From Gammaproteobacteria bacterium (GTDB lineage: Bacteria; Pseudomonadota; Gammaproteobacteria; Steroidobacterales; JABDKV01): a DNA stretch of 64,000 nt. Positions within the stretch are counted from its first letter, which is position 1. The number at the start of each line of letters is the position of its first letter. The stretch spans positions 1-64,000 of the forward strand of contig JAOTXU010000006.1 in the NCBI GenBank assembly GCA_029862165.1. Direction: 5' to 3'. The notes under the pieces were generated by a model. The model saw only the letters and a list, made by a program, of their open reading frames with translations. It did not search any database and was not told the origin of the DNA. The position numbers were made by a program, and so were the translations under genes. Shown here piece after piece: positions 36,577 through 44,450 of the stretch.

Positions 36577-37326
36577 TCATGCCGAGTCTTTTTTGCTCTC
36601 AGCTAAAAATTCCGCGAGCAGCTCCTGCTGCTCATCCGTCAAATCAACGCCGTCCAATAACTCCGGTCTGCGTGCCCAGGTTCGCCCCAGCGACGCTTTA
36701 AGGCGCCAGCGCCGGATCGCTTCGTGGTCGCCGCTCAGTAACACCGCGGGCACGGCCCTGCCGTCAAATTCCTCCGGCCGCGTGTAGTGCGGGCAGTCCA
36801 GCAGACCTTCGCTAAATGAATCCTGCTCTGCCGATGCCGGGTCACCCAACACCCCAGGAACCAAACGGGCCACGCAGTCTGCCACAACCATGGCGGCCAA
36901 TTCACCACCGCTGAGCACGAAATCGCCGACGGACAACTCCCGGTCCACATCCGCATCAATCACACGCTCGTCAATGCCCTCATAACGCCCTGCCAATAGC
37001 ACTATCCCCGGCATTTTGGCCAATTCCCGGGCCACCGGCTGGGTGAGTCTGTCGCCCTGTGGGCTGAGATACACCACCGGTGATCCGGCCGGGGTTTGCG
37101 CACGCGCAGCCGCGATTGCGCGTCGTAGCGGGTCCACCTTCATTACCATTCCCGGGCCACCACCATAGGGACGATCGTCAACCGTCCGGTGCACATCATC
37201 CGTATAGTCACGTGGATTGCTTACGGTCAGCACCAGCAATCCGTCGCGTACGGCACGACCAAAAACACCGTGGCGTGTCCAGTCACCGAGCATCTCGGGA
37301 AAGAGCGTAATCATATGCAAATGCAT
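36577..37326 (-). CDS. trmD: tRNA (guanine-37-N1)-methyltransferase
   Basis: TrmD methylates G37 next to the anticodon of several tRNAs with S-adenosylmethionine, preventing frameshifts. The 249-residue protein has the knotted SPOUT fold motifs: LFPEML at the start, [24 protein letters not shown] and [14 protein letters not shown]. The start is ATG 37326, 8 bases after the rimM stop codon. It lies in the universally conserved 16S/L19 operon. Confidence 0.98.
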   Translation of the reverse strand: MHLHMITLFPEMLGDWTRHGVFGRAVRDGLLVLTVSNPRDYTDDVHRTVDDRPYGGGPGMVMKVDPLRRAIAAARAQTPAGSPVVYLSPQGDRLTQPVARELAKMPGIVLLAGRYEGIDERVIDADVDRELSVGDFVLSGGELAAMVVADCVARLVPGVLGDPASAEQDSFSEGLLDCPHYTRPEEFDGRAVPAVLLSGDHEAIRRWRLKASLGRTWARRPELLDGVDLTDEQQELLAEFLAESKKDSA

Positions 37327-37334
37327 TGGTCCGC

Positions 37335-37844
37335 CTAAAACTCCGGATCCCACGAAACTTTAATGCGTCGATTGGACAAATCAACTTCGTCAATCACGTC
37401 GCCGACTATCCACGGGATTAATCGCTCACGCACACCGGTTACCACCATCACATCGTTGGCACCGGTTTCAAACATTCGCTCGACTGTCCCCAGTAACTCA
37501 CCATCGGTGGTAATAACGTCCAGACCCACCAGGTCTGCCCAGTAATATTCACCGGCATCCGGCGGTGGCAATTGCTTACGCAAAACAAGAATGTCGGTGT
37601 CCACCAGCAATGCAGCATTATCCCGATCTGCAACACCGTCGAGTTTTGCAATCAATACGGAACCGTGTTGTTTCGTATCGACGACTGTGGCCTCACGCAG
37701 GCCATCTGGGCCGTCAAGCAGCCACGGACGATATTCAAAAATATTGTTCGGCGGGTCGGTGTAGGAAAAAACTTTGATCCAGCCGTTCACACCATGCAGC
37801 CCGGATATGCGCCCGACTACCAGCTTGTCGTGCCGCGCAGTCAT
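37335..37844 (-). CDS. rimM: ribosome maturation factor RimM
   Basis: RimM binds S19 and assists maturation of the 30S head. The 169 residues contain the N-terminal motif [24 protein letters not shown]-like barrel and the PRC-barrel domain with [11 protein letters not shown] near residue 100 and RLIPWI near the end. It lies 17 bases after rpsP and 8 bases before trmD on the same transcript. Confidence 0.97.
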   Translation of the reverse strand: MTARHDKLVVGRISGLHGVNGWIKVFSYTDPPNNIFEYRPWLLDGPDGLREATVVDTKQHGSVLIAKLDGVADRDNAALLVDTDILVLRKQLPPPDAGEYYWADLVGLDVITTDGELLGTVERMFETGANDVMVVTGVRERLIPWIVGDVIDEVDLSNRRIKVSWDPEF

Positions 37845-37861
37845 GCGCGGTGCCTCCGGTG

Positions 37862-38116
37862 CTAGCTGTTCGCCGCGGCCTGCTGAACTTTCAGCAAGTG
37901 GCGGACACGATCGGAAGGCTGTGCACCCTGGGCAATCCAGTAATTGGCGCGTTCAACGTTCAGGCGCAACCTTTCCTCGGTCGGCTTCGCACCCGGGTTA
38001 AAGAAACCCAGTCGCTCGATGCTAAGGCCATCCCGACGCGTCCGACTATCAGTCACGACGATATGATAAAAAGGCCGCTTTTTGGCGCCGCCTCGCGACA
38101 GACGGATTGTCACCAT
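37862..38116 (-). CDS. rpsP: 30S ribosomal protein S16
   Basis: S16 is an early-assembly protein of the 30S body. The 84 residues contain [20 protein letters not shown] at the start and the ERLGFFNP motif, both typical. It is the first gene of the operon. A promoter about 110 bases upstream and a stable leader hairpin are described separately. Confidence 0.99.
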   Translation of the reverse strand: MVTIRLSRGGAKKRPFYHIVVTDSRTRRDGLSIERLGFFNPGAKPTEERLRLNVERANYWIAQGAQPSDRVRHLLKVQQAAANS

Positions 38117-38190
38117 TACTTTGTCCTCGATTCACAAGTGCCGTAGCCCAAAGCGCCGGAGAGTGGAATCAGCTGGCTGGTCCAGACCCA

Positions 38191-38220
38191 CCTTCCGGCC
38201 GGTCAGAACCCGGCGGAAGG
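38191..38220 (-). promoter_or_regulatory. hairpin at the 5-prime end of the rpsP leader
   Basis: CCTTCC and GGAAGG (38191-38196, 38215-38220), plus GCCGG and CCGGC inside them, form an eleven-pair stem with one bulged base and a seven-base loop. It begins about four bases after the -10 box, so it would be at the very 5-prime end of the rpsP mRNA, where it could stabilise the message or take part in feedback control. Confidence 0.5.
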
Positions 38221-38223
38221 CGC

Positions 38224-38252
38224 ATTCTACGTATAGATACGCGAAAAGTGAA
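38224..38252 (-). promoter_or_regulatory. sigma-70 promoter of the rpsP operon
   Basis: Read on the minus strand, TTCACT (38252-38247) and TAGAAT (38229-38224) are separated by 17 bases and match the consensus at 4/6 and 5/6 positions. Start of transcription is expected near 38217, giving a leader of about 100 bases before the rpsP ATG at 38116. The gene pair ffh/rpsP therefore need not share a transcript. Confidence 0.6.
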
Positions 38253-38323
38253 TGTCTCCGTTCAGTCGTCCCCGGGTGGGGCGGCCTAAAGAGCCGACCC
38301 CCGCAAAGAGATGCCGTCTGGTG

Positions 38324-39679
38324 CTATGAGAGACCAGGCGGAAGACGGCCTTTCATAGCCCGCAGCAGTGCCTTAGGACCGCCCTTGGACATCTTCTTCA
38401 TGACTTTCTGCATCTGGCCATGCTGCTTGACCAGACGATTGACGTCCTGGACCGCCTGTCCTGAACCCGCGGCAATGCGCCGTTTGCGCGAGCCATTGAT
38501 GATCCTGGGATGCCGGCGCTCTCCGGGAGTCATGGAATTGATCAACGCGATTTGCCTGCGAATCTGCAGATCGTCAGTTTGGTGGCGCACGGCATCCGGT
38601 ACTTGTCCCATCCCGGGAAGCTTGTCCAGCAATCCACTCATGCCGCCCATACTTAGCATTTGTTCGAGCTGGTCGCGCAGGTCTTCCAAATTGAAACCCT
38701 TTCCTTTCTTCAGCTTACGAGCCAGCTTTTCGCTTTTGTCCTTGTCTGCTTTTTCCTGTACCTGCTCCACCAGAGACAACACATCGCCCATGCCGAGTAT
38801 GCGAGAGGCAACGCGCTCCGGATGAAACAAATCAAAAGCGTCAACTTTTTCGCCGGTGCCGATAAACTTGATGGGCTTCCCGGTAATCTTGCGTGCTGAT
38901 AACGCTGCGCCACCACGCGCGTCGCCATCTGTCTTCGTCAGCACGATACCAGTCAGCGGCAACGCCTCATCGAAAACGCGCGCGGCATTTACTGCATCCT
39001 GGCCCGCCATACTATCGAGCACAAAAAGTGTTTCAACCGGCATCGCCGCAGCATGTACATCACTTACTTCCTGCATCATTTCCGCGTCGACATGCAGTCG
39101 ACCGGCCGTATCCAGCAACACCACATCAGCCAGTTGCCGGCGGCCTTCGGCTATTGCCCGTCGCGCAATGTCGGTGGGTTTGTCCTGGACATTGCTGGGC
39201 ATAAAGCCGGCACCGATGGATTCGGCCAGCTTCTCCAGTTGCAATATGGCAGCCGGTCGGTAAACGTCGGCGCTTGCGACCAGCACTTTCTTTTTTTCGC
39301 GTTTTTGCAGCCAGTCGGCGAGTTTTGCGACCGTTGTAGTTTTACCGGAACCTTGCAGCCCGGCAACCATGACCACCGCCGGCGGTTGCGTGCGCAAATC
39401 CAGCCCCTGCGCCGGCTCACCCATAATACGTACTAGTTCTTCGTGGACTACGCGGATCAGTGCCTGCCCTGGGGTAAGACTCTTGAGCACTTCCACACCG
39501 ACCGCGCGTTCCTTGACCTCATCGACGAATTCACGGACGACCGGTAACGCTACATCGGCTTCGAGCAGCGCCATGCGCAACTGCCGCAATGTGTCACGAA
39601 TATTGTCTTCGGTCAGACGGCCGCCGCCACGTAAGGAATTGACGGCTTTGCCAAGCCGTTCGCTCAAGCTGTCAAACAT
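38324..39679 (-). CDS. ffh: signal recognition particle GTPase
   Basis: Ffh binds 4.5S RNA and signal sequences of nascent membrane proteins and docks on FtsY. The 451-residue protein has an N domain (LRQLRMALLEADVAL), a G domain with GLQGSGKTTT near residue 108, DTAGR and TKTDGDARGG, and a methionine-rich M domain with the RNA-binding segment SMTPGERRHPRII and SGQAVQDVNRLVKQ. A hairpin overlaps its stop codon at 38314-38341. It lies upstream of rpsP as in E. coli. Confidence 0.99.
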   Translation of the reverse strand: MFDSLSERLGKAVNSLRGGGRLTEDNIRDTLRQLRMALLEADVALPVVREFVDEVKERAVGVEVLKSLTPGQALIRVVHEELVRIMGEPAQGLDLRTQPPAVVMVAGLQGSGKTTTVAKLADWLQKREKKKVLVASADVYRPAAILQLEKLAESIGAGFMPSNVQDKPTDIARRAIAEGRRQLADVVLLDTAGRLHVDAEMMQEVSDVHAAAMPVETLFVLDSMAGQDAVNAARVFDEALPLTGIVLTKTDGDARGGAALSARKITGKPIKFIGTGEKVDAFDLFHPERVASRILGMGDVLSLVEQVQEKADKDKSEKLARKLKKGKGFNLEDLRDQLEQMLSMGGMSGLLDKLPGMGQVPDAVRHQTDDLQIRRQIALINSMTPGERRHPRIINGSRKRRIAAGSGQAVQDVNRLVKQHGQMQKVMKKMSKGGPKALLRAMKGRLPPGLS

Positions 39680-39708
39680 GTATCAGCCCAATAGAAAACG
39701 GGCCGCGA

Positions 39709-40476
39709 TTATAGCTCGAAGACGGTCCCGCTCTGCAGGCACTGGACGCCACGATCCGGTAGCGCCGCCATCACCTCGGCATAGATGAGCTCTTCTTCGC
39801 CAGGTTTCATGGCGGTCACCCACACGTCGGGCGTGTGTTTAAGATTCAACAGGTCCGCAGCGAAGGTGCTGGGCGTGTAATGACCTGATTCCCGCGCCAG
39901 ATCGGCGAGCCGGTCGGGAAACGACACCTCGATTACCAAAACGTCGAGTCGCTCGTAGCTGTTAAGAACCGGCCATAGCGTTTTATTGGTCGTGGTATCG
40001 CCGCTGAAAGCGAAAACCTTTGCGCCGTTTGCGACACAGAAACCCAGCGTCGGAACGGCATGCTCTACAGCAATGGCACGCATCGAGCGGGCGCCAATTT
40101 CCACCACATCGCCGGCCTGAATTTCAACAAACTCCAATACAGGATTTTCCGCGCTGGGCAAGCTACAAAAATCCGGCCAGATAACGTCATTAAAAATATG
40201 TTTGCGCAACGCCCCGATAGTCTGGCTGTTGGCATACACTTTGAGCGGTTCGCCGACGAGTTGGTCGAAAATGGTGTCAACCAGCATTGGTAGTGAGACG
40301 ATGTGGTCGAGGTGGGAATGCGTGATGAACACATGACGCACACGAGACAAGTCCGCCAGATCAAGGTCTCCCACGCCGGTACCGGCATCAATCAGGATGT
40401 CCCCATCCACCAGAATTGAGGAGGTCCTCAATCCCTGGCCAATGCCACCGCTGCAACCCAGAATTCTGACCCGCAT
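39709..40476 (-). CDS. MBL-fold cyclic-nucleotide phosphodiesterase-like hydrolase
   Basis: The 255-residue protein is a metallo-beta-lactamase-fold hydrolase. It begins RVRILGCSGGIGQGLRTSS, then has ILIDAGTGVGD, the metal motif THSHLDHI near residue 53, AFSGDTT, and a late histidine in SGHYTPSTFA. The pattern is that of proteins annotated as 3',5'-cyclic-nucleotide phosphodiesterases in gammaproteobacteria (class II PDE signature HXHLDH). Cyclic AMP hydrolysis is inferred, not proven. It sits just upstream of ffh, 29 bases away, and is divergent from ypjD. Confidence 0.85.
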   Translation of the reverse strand: MRVRILGCSGGIGQGLRTSSILVDGDILIDAGTGVGDLDLADLSRVRHVFITHSHLDHIVSLPMLVDTIFDQLVGEPLKVYANSQTIGALRKHIFNDVIWPDFCSLPSAENPVLEFVEIQAGDVVEIGARSMRAIAVEHAVPTLGFCVANGAKVFAFSGDTTTNKTLWPVLNSYERLDVLVIEVSFPDRLADLARESGHYTPSTFAADLLNLKHTPDVWVTAMKPGEEELIYAEVMAALPDRGVQCLQSGTVFEL

Positions 40477-40582
40477 TTCCTTCCTTTTTGTTGCACCATC
40501 CGACCGGACTTCTAAACCACGGCACAGTGTGCGATGATTCTCCGACTAGTAGGCAAGTTACGGTATTAACGGCATTTTTTCT

Positions 40583-41383
40583 GTGCCTGAGATCACAGTT
40601 TTTAGCGCATACGCTGTCGCGGCGCTGCTCCTTGTCATATCCGCGCGCACCAACGGCGAGGGTGTGCTTGCACGGCTTGCTCCCCTCCTCGCGTTGTTGG
40701 CCATGATCGCACACGGCTGGTTGTTATGGCGCGCCGTACTCAGCCTAGGGCCGGCTAATCTGAGTCTGGGTAACACCCTGTCGCTGAGTGGCTGGATGGT
40801 GGCCGCGTTGGTCAGCGTCTATGTTTGGCGTCCCAACTTTCGTGGTCTGGCTGCATTGTTTCTGGCTGGCGCCGGCATATCGGTTTTGTTCACCGGTTCC
40901 ATAGCAGCGGCCGGTCCGGTCGGTGGTGAACCGTTATGGCAATTTGTCAGCCACGCGGTTATGGCAACTTTCTCCTACAGTCTGCTGGCGGTGGCCGCCA
41001 TGCTGGCCATTACAACCAGCTTTAAGGACAGACGTCTGCATCAGACCGGCGATGCTGGATGGACTTCAATCCTGCCACCGTTGGATGACATGGAACGCCA
41101 CATGTTTGGCGCCATAACTATCGGTTTTGTGCTTTTGTCTCTGGCGATGTTCAGCGGCCTGGTGTTCGTACGTGATCTGATGGCACAACATCTCGCACAC
41201 AAGACCATACTCACCGCCCTTGCCTGGCTGATCTTTGGCGTGTTGCTACTGGGTCGTTGGCGGTTTGGTTGGCGCGGGCGCAAGGCGATCAACTGGACAT
41301 TGGCTGGTTTTGTCGTCCTGGCGCTGGCGTATTTTGGTAGTCGCCTCGTATTGGAGGTCGTGCTGGGCCGCCAATGGGGATAG
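40583..41383 (+). CDS. ypjD: YpjD/CcsA-like membrane protein of the cytochrome c assembly family
   Basis: The 266-residue protein has about eight membrane helices and a CcsA/CcmC-type fold with conserved histidines in FVSHAVMATFSYSLL and near the last helices. E. coli YpjD (CorE) lies in the same position, divergent from ffh and upstream of the CNNM gene yfjD, and was linked to magnesium/cobalt transport. Whether it binds haem is open. It starts with GTG without a strong RBS and overlaps the next gene by 10 bases. Confidence 0.88.
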   Translation: MPEITVFSAYAVAALLLVISARTNGEGVLARLAPLLALLAMIAHGWLLWRAVLSLGPANLSLGNTLSLSGWMVAALVSVYVWRPNFRGLAALFLAGAGISVLFTGSIAAAGPVGGEPLWQFVSHAVMATFSYSLLAVAAMLAITTSFKDRRLHQTGDAGWTSILPPLDDMERHMFGAITIGFVLLSLAMFSGLVFVRDLMAQHLAHKTILTALAWLIFGVLLLGRWRFGWRGRKAINWTLAGFVVLALAYFGSRLVLEVVLGRQWG

Positions 41384-42645
41384 ACGACCCGCTGCCGACG
41401 GAATGGTTGCTGGGCGCCCTGGTTGTGCTCCTGATGTTTTCCGCATTTTTTTCAGGCACCGAAACGGCGCTGATGAGCATCAACCGCTATCGCCTGCGTC
41501 ATATGGCACGAGCCGGTCACCGTGGCGCGCAGCTCACCGACAAATTGTTGCAAAGACCCGATCGACTGATTGGCCTGATCCTGCTCGGTAACACACTGAC
41601 AAACCTGTCAGCCTCGGCCATTGCCACACTGATAGCGTTCAGGATTGGTGGCGCGGCTGTGGCGGCGTCGGTGGTGCTGCTGACACTGGTCGTGCTGATC
41701 TTCGCCGAACTGGCCCCAAAAACGCTGGCCGTACTCAACCCCGCGCGTCTGGCAATACCGGCAGCATTCATCTATTACCCGTTGCTAAAGATTGCTTATC
41801 CCATCGTTTGGCTGATCAACGGTATTGCCAACGCCCTGCTGTTTCTCATCGGCGTGCGTCCGGGCGATGCAAGCACGCATACACTTAGTAGCGACGAGTT
41901 ACGTACGGTCGTAAACGAAGCCGCCGTTATGGTGCCCAGCCGGCATCGTCGCATGTTGACCGCAATACTGGATCTGGAAAAAGCTACCGTAGATGACATC
42001 ATGATTCCACGACAAGACATTGTCGGGATCGACCTGGAGGACAACTGGAGCGACATCGAGAAACAACTGCACAACAGTGCCCACACGCGATTGCCTGTAT
42101 TCGACGCGACCATGGACAACACTATCGGCATACTGCACCTACGCAAGATTCTCGGGCACGTCGGTACCGGCGAGCTGGATCACGCCAGTCTCAAAGTCTT
42201 GCTCGATGAGCCCTACTATGTGCCGGAAGGGACGTCGCTGAACCGTCAGTTGTTGAATTTCCAGGCGGCAAGCGAACGGGTCGCGCTGGTAGTTGATGAG
42301 TACGGCGATATCCAGGGTTTGATCACGTTGCAGGACATACTCGAAGAAATCGTAGGTGAATTTACCGCTGATCATCCAGTGGACTTTCTCAGGGATGTGA
42401 CCGAAGAAGAAGACGGCGGGTTTCTGGTCCACGGCAGCGCCAATATCCGGGTGCTCAACAGGAGCATGCACTGGGCATTACCCGTCGAGGGACCAAAGAC
42501 CATCAATGGCCTGATTACGGAGTATCTTGAAACAATTCCACAACCCGGCACCAGTCTCAATATCGATGACTATACGGTCGACATCGTGCACACCGCCGAT
42601 AACATCATCAAGACGGTTCGGGTTCATACGCCGAAATCGAATTAA
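41374..42645 (+). CDS. corB: CNNM/CorC family transporter with CBS domains
   Basis: The 423-residue protein has an N-terminal CNNM (DUF21) membrane domain (FSAFFSGTETALMSINRYRL near residue 25, FAELAPKTLAV). Two CBS domains follow (VDDIMIPRQDIVGID near 208; VDEYGDIQGLITLQDILEEIVGE near 308), then a C-terminal CorC_HlyC domain. The family exports magnesium and cobalt or regulates such transport; E. coli YfjD is the positional homologue. It overlaps ypjD by 10 bases and is followed by a long palindrome. Confidence 0.92.
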   Translation: MGIDDPLPTEWLLGALVVLLMFSAFFSGTETALMSINRYRLRHMARAGHRGAQLTDKLLQRPDRLIGLILLGNTLTNLSASAIATLIAFRIGGAAVAASVVLLTLVVLIFAELAPKTLAVLNPARLAIPAAFIYYPLLKIAYPIVWLINGIANALLFLIGVRPGDASTHTLSSDELRTVVNEAAVMVPSRHRRMLTAILDLEKATVDDIMIPRQDIVGIDLEDNWSDIEKQLHNSAHTRLPVFDATMDNTIGILHLRKILGHVGTGELDHASLKVLLDEPYYVPEGTSLNRQLLNFQAASERVALVVDEYGDIQGLITLQDILEEIVGEFTADHPVDFLRDVTEEEDGGFLVHGSANIRVLNRSMHWALPVEGPKTINGLITEYLETIPQPGTSLNIDDYTVDIVHTADNIIKTVRVHTPKSN

Positions 42646-42755
42646 GAGAATCGCGGCAAGGATGCAGCTCATACGGGCGCACCGCGAGATGCGGCGCGAA
42701 AGAAGGCGGTAGTTTGTTTGCGGCGACTGTGTTCCTCGCCGGAGCTGCAAATGCC

Positions 42756-42785
42756 CGATTTGCGTGTATCGAGACACGCAAATTG
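42756..42785. repeat. 26-bp inverted repeat between convergent corB and radA
   Basis: ATTTGCGTGT (42758-42767) and ACACGCAAAT (42774-42783) are perfect inverted copies around ATCGAG, and a G-U and a C-G pair extend the stem. It lies in a 234-base gap between two convergent genes. It can serve as a terminator for both strands although T tracts are only 3-4 bases, or be a protein-binding site. The rest of the gap shows no gene. Confidence 0.6.
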
Positions 42786-42879
42786 AACAAGTCACGAAGC
42801 GACACATCTGTTAGGCACCAGGCCGAGCAGGCTCGCCGCTTTGGCGATGATTCCGACGGTGGAGGCAATAGAATCGCGA

Positions 42880-44235
42880 TTAGGATATGGCGTGCAGTGC
42901 CTCGGCAACGCGTTGCACACCGAGTATCTCCAGTCCGGGTACGCCGTTGCGCGGTTTGTTCGCCACCGGCACGACTGCTTTGGTAAACCCGTGCTTGGCG
43001 GCCTCACGCAGTCGCTCCTCACCGAATGGCACTGGTCGTATTTCGCCGGCAAGCCCGACTTCTCCAAAACAGACCAGTTCACGTGCGATAGGCTGATCCC
43101 GCAAACTCGATACGGCTGCAAGTAGCGCAGGCAGATCGGCAGCGGTTTCACCAATTCTGACGCCACCGACTACATTAACAAACACATCCTGCCCTGCCAC
43201 TGATACGCCGCCATGCCGGTGAGCAACCGCCAACAATAAGGCAAGCCGGTTTTGTTCCAAGCCAACCGACAGGCGTCGCACGTGTCCCGATTGGCCATCA
43301 TCGACAAGCGCCTGTACCTCGACCAATAGTGGCCGTGTGCCTTCACGGGCCACCATGACCACACTGCCCGGCACAGCCAAATCATGCCGGGAAATAAATA
43401 TCGCTGACGGATTGGGAACCTCACGCAGACCTTCTCCTGTCATTGCAAAGACGCCGATCTCATTTGCCGCTCCAAACCGATTTTTAACCGCGCGAATCAG
43501 TCGCAGGCGACTGCCAGCATCACTTTCAAAATAGAGCACCGTGTCAACCATGTGTTCCAACACACGCGGGCCCGCGATGCTTCCCTCTTTGGTCACATGA
43601 CCGACGAGGATGACCGCAATACCTTGTTCCTTGGCCAACCTGACAAGTTGGGCGGCAGACTCACGAACCTGTGACACGGTACCGGCTGCCGATGTAAGCC
43701 CGTCGGACACCATAGTTTGAATCGAATCGATGACAAGGAGCCCAGGTCGGAGCTTGGCGGCAGTCGCTACAACTTGCTCCACCTGCGTCTCGGCCAGGAC
43801 CTGCACGCCAGTATCGCGCAACTGTAGACGCCGCGCGCGTAGTGACAACTGCCGCAACGACTCTTCACCGGTAACATACAAAACCCTGACATCTTCACTG
43901 AGTCGTGATGCCGCTTGCATCAAAAGCGTCGATTTTCCGATGCCCGGGTCGCCGCCGATTAGCGTGACGGAGCCCGGAACCAGACCGCCACCCAACACAC
44001 GATCGAGTTCCGACAACCCGATCTGTGTGCGTTCCTCAGGATGTTCGCTAATTTGATCCAGCCGTCGCACACCGGTCTCAGAACCCATTTTTGGCGCGGT
44101 CGCCGTTCTTCCCGCTTGTAGAGCACGTTGTCCCGTCAATGAATTCCAGGCGCCACAATCGTCGCACTGACCTTGCCACTGCAGACTCTCGGCCCCACAC
44201 GACTCACATACGTACACTGTTTTGTTTTTTGGCAT
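42880..44235 (-). CDS. radA: DNA repair protein RadA
   Basis: RadA (Sms) is a hexameric, DnaB-like helicase that drives branch migration in recombination. The 451-residue protein has a C4 zinc finger (CESCGAESLQWQGQCDDCG), Walker A GGDPGIGKST near residue 95, the RadA-specific KNRFG motif, and a C-terminal Lon-like domain (VNVVGGVRIGETAADLP, FGEVGLAGEIRPV). The ATG at 44235 fits the family. In Pseudomonas-like genomes radA lies close to dnaB and alr; here a signalling module lies in between. Confidence 0.97.
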   Translation of the reverse strand: MPKNKTVYVCESCGAESLQWQGQCDDCGAWNSLTGQRALQAGRTATAPKMGSETGVRRLDQISEHPEERTQIGLSELDRVLGGGLVPGSVTLIGGDPGIGKSTLLMQAASRLSEDVRVLYVTGEESLRQLSLRARRLQLRDTGVQVLAETQVEQVVATAAKLRPGLLVIDSIQTMVSDGLTSAAGTVSQVRESAAQLVRLAKEQGIAVILVGHVTKEGSIAGPRVLEHMVDTVLYFESDAGSRLRLIRAVKNRFGAANEIGVFAMTGEGLREVPNPSAIFISRHDLAVPGSVVMVAREGTRPLLVEVQALVDDGQSGHVRRLSVGLEQNRLALLLAVAHRHGGVSVAGQDVFVNVVGGVRIGETAADLPALLAAVSSLRDQPIARELVCFGEVGLAGEIRPVPFGEERLREAAKHGFTKAVVPVANKPRNGVPGLEILGVQRVAEALHAIS

Positions 44236-44324
44236 GCACGGCGATCTTAGCACTCGGCAGAACCGCCGCCGGTGGACGTCCGGGCCTGCCCACGATTGCC
44301 CGACAGTCAGGCCGATTTTTCACC

Positions 44325-44359
44325 AGGCATCGGCGCTGATGCCTCCTGAGGCCCTTTTT
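44325..44359 (+). other. two overlapping stem-loops with T tract upstream of the kinase gene
   Basis: AGGCATC and GATGCCT (44325-44331, 44338-44344) can pair. The last bases of this stem can instead form GCCT-CCTG-AGGC, which is followed by CCTTTTTA. No plus-strand gene lies just upstream that would need a terminator. This may be an attenuator-like element or the end of an unannotated small RNA; evidence is limited to the pairing. Confidence 0.3.
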
Positions 44360-44450
44360 ATAGTCTAAAACGGGCACTACGTCACAGAATAAAGGCAGAT
44401 TTTACAAGCCCTTATCTTTTATACTGCATGCGACATAATGACTGGCGGAA

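Noticed and set aside
36051-36701. 216-residue plus-strand frame across the rplS region
   Set aside because: It covers the rplS terminator and is antisense to rplS and trmD; no recognisable domain.
43000-43100. Second gene inside the end of radA on the plus strand
   Set aside because: The plus-strand frames there are short shadows of radA with no start signal.
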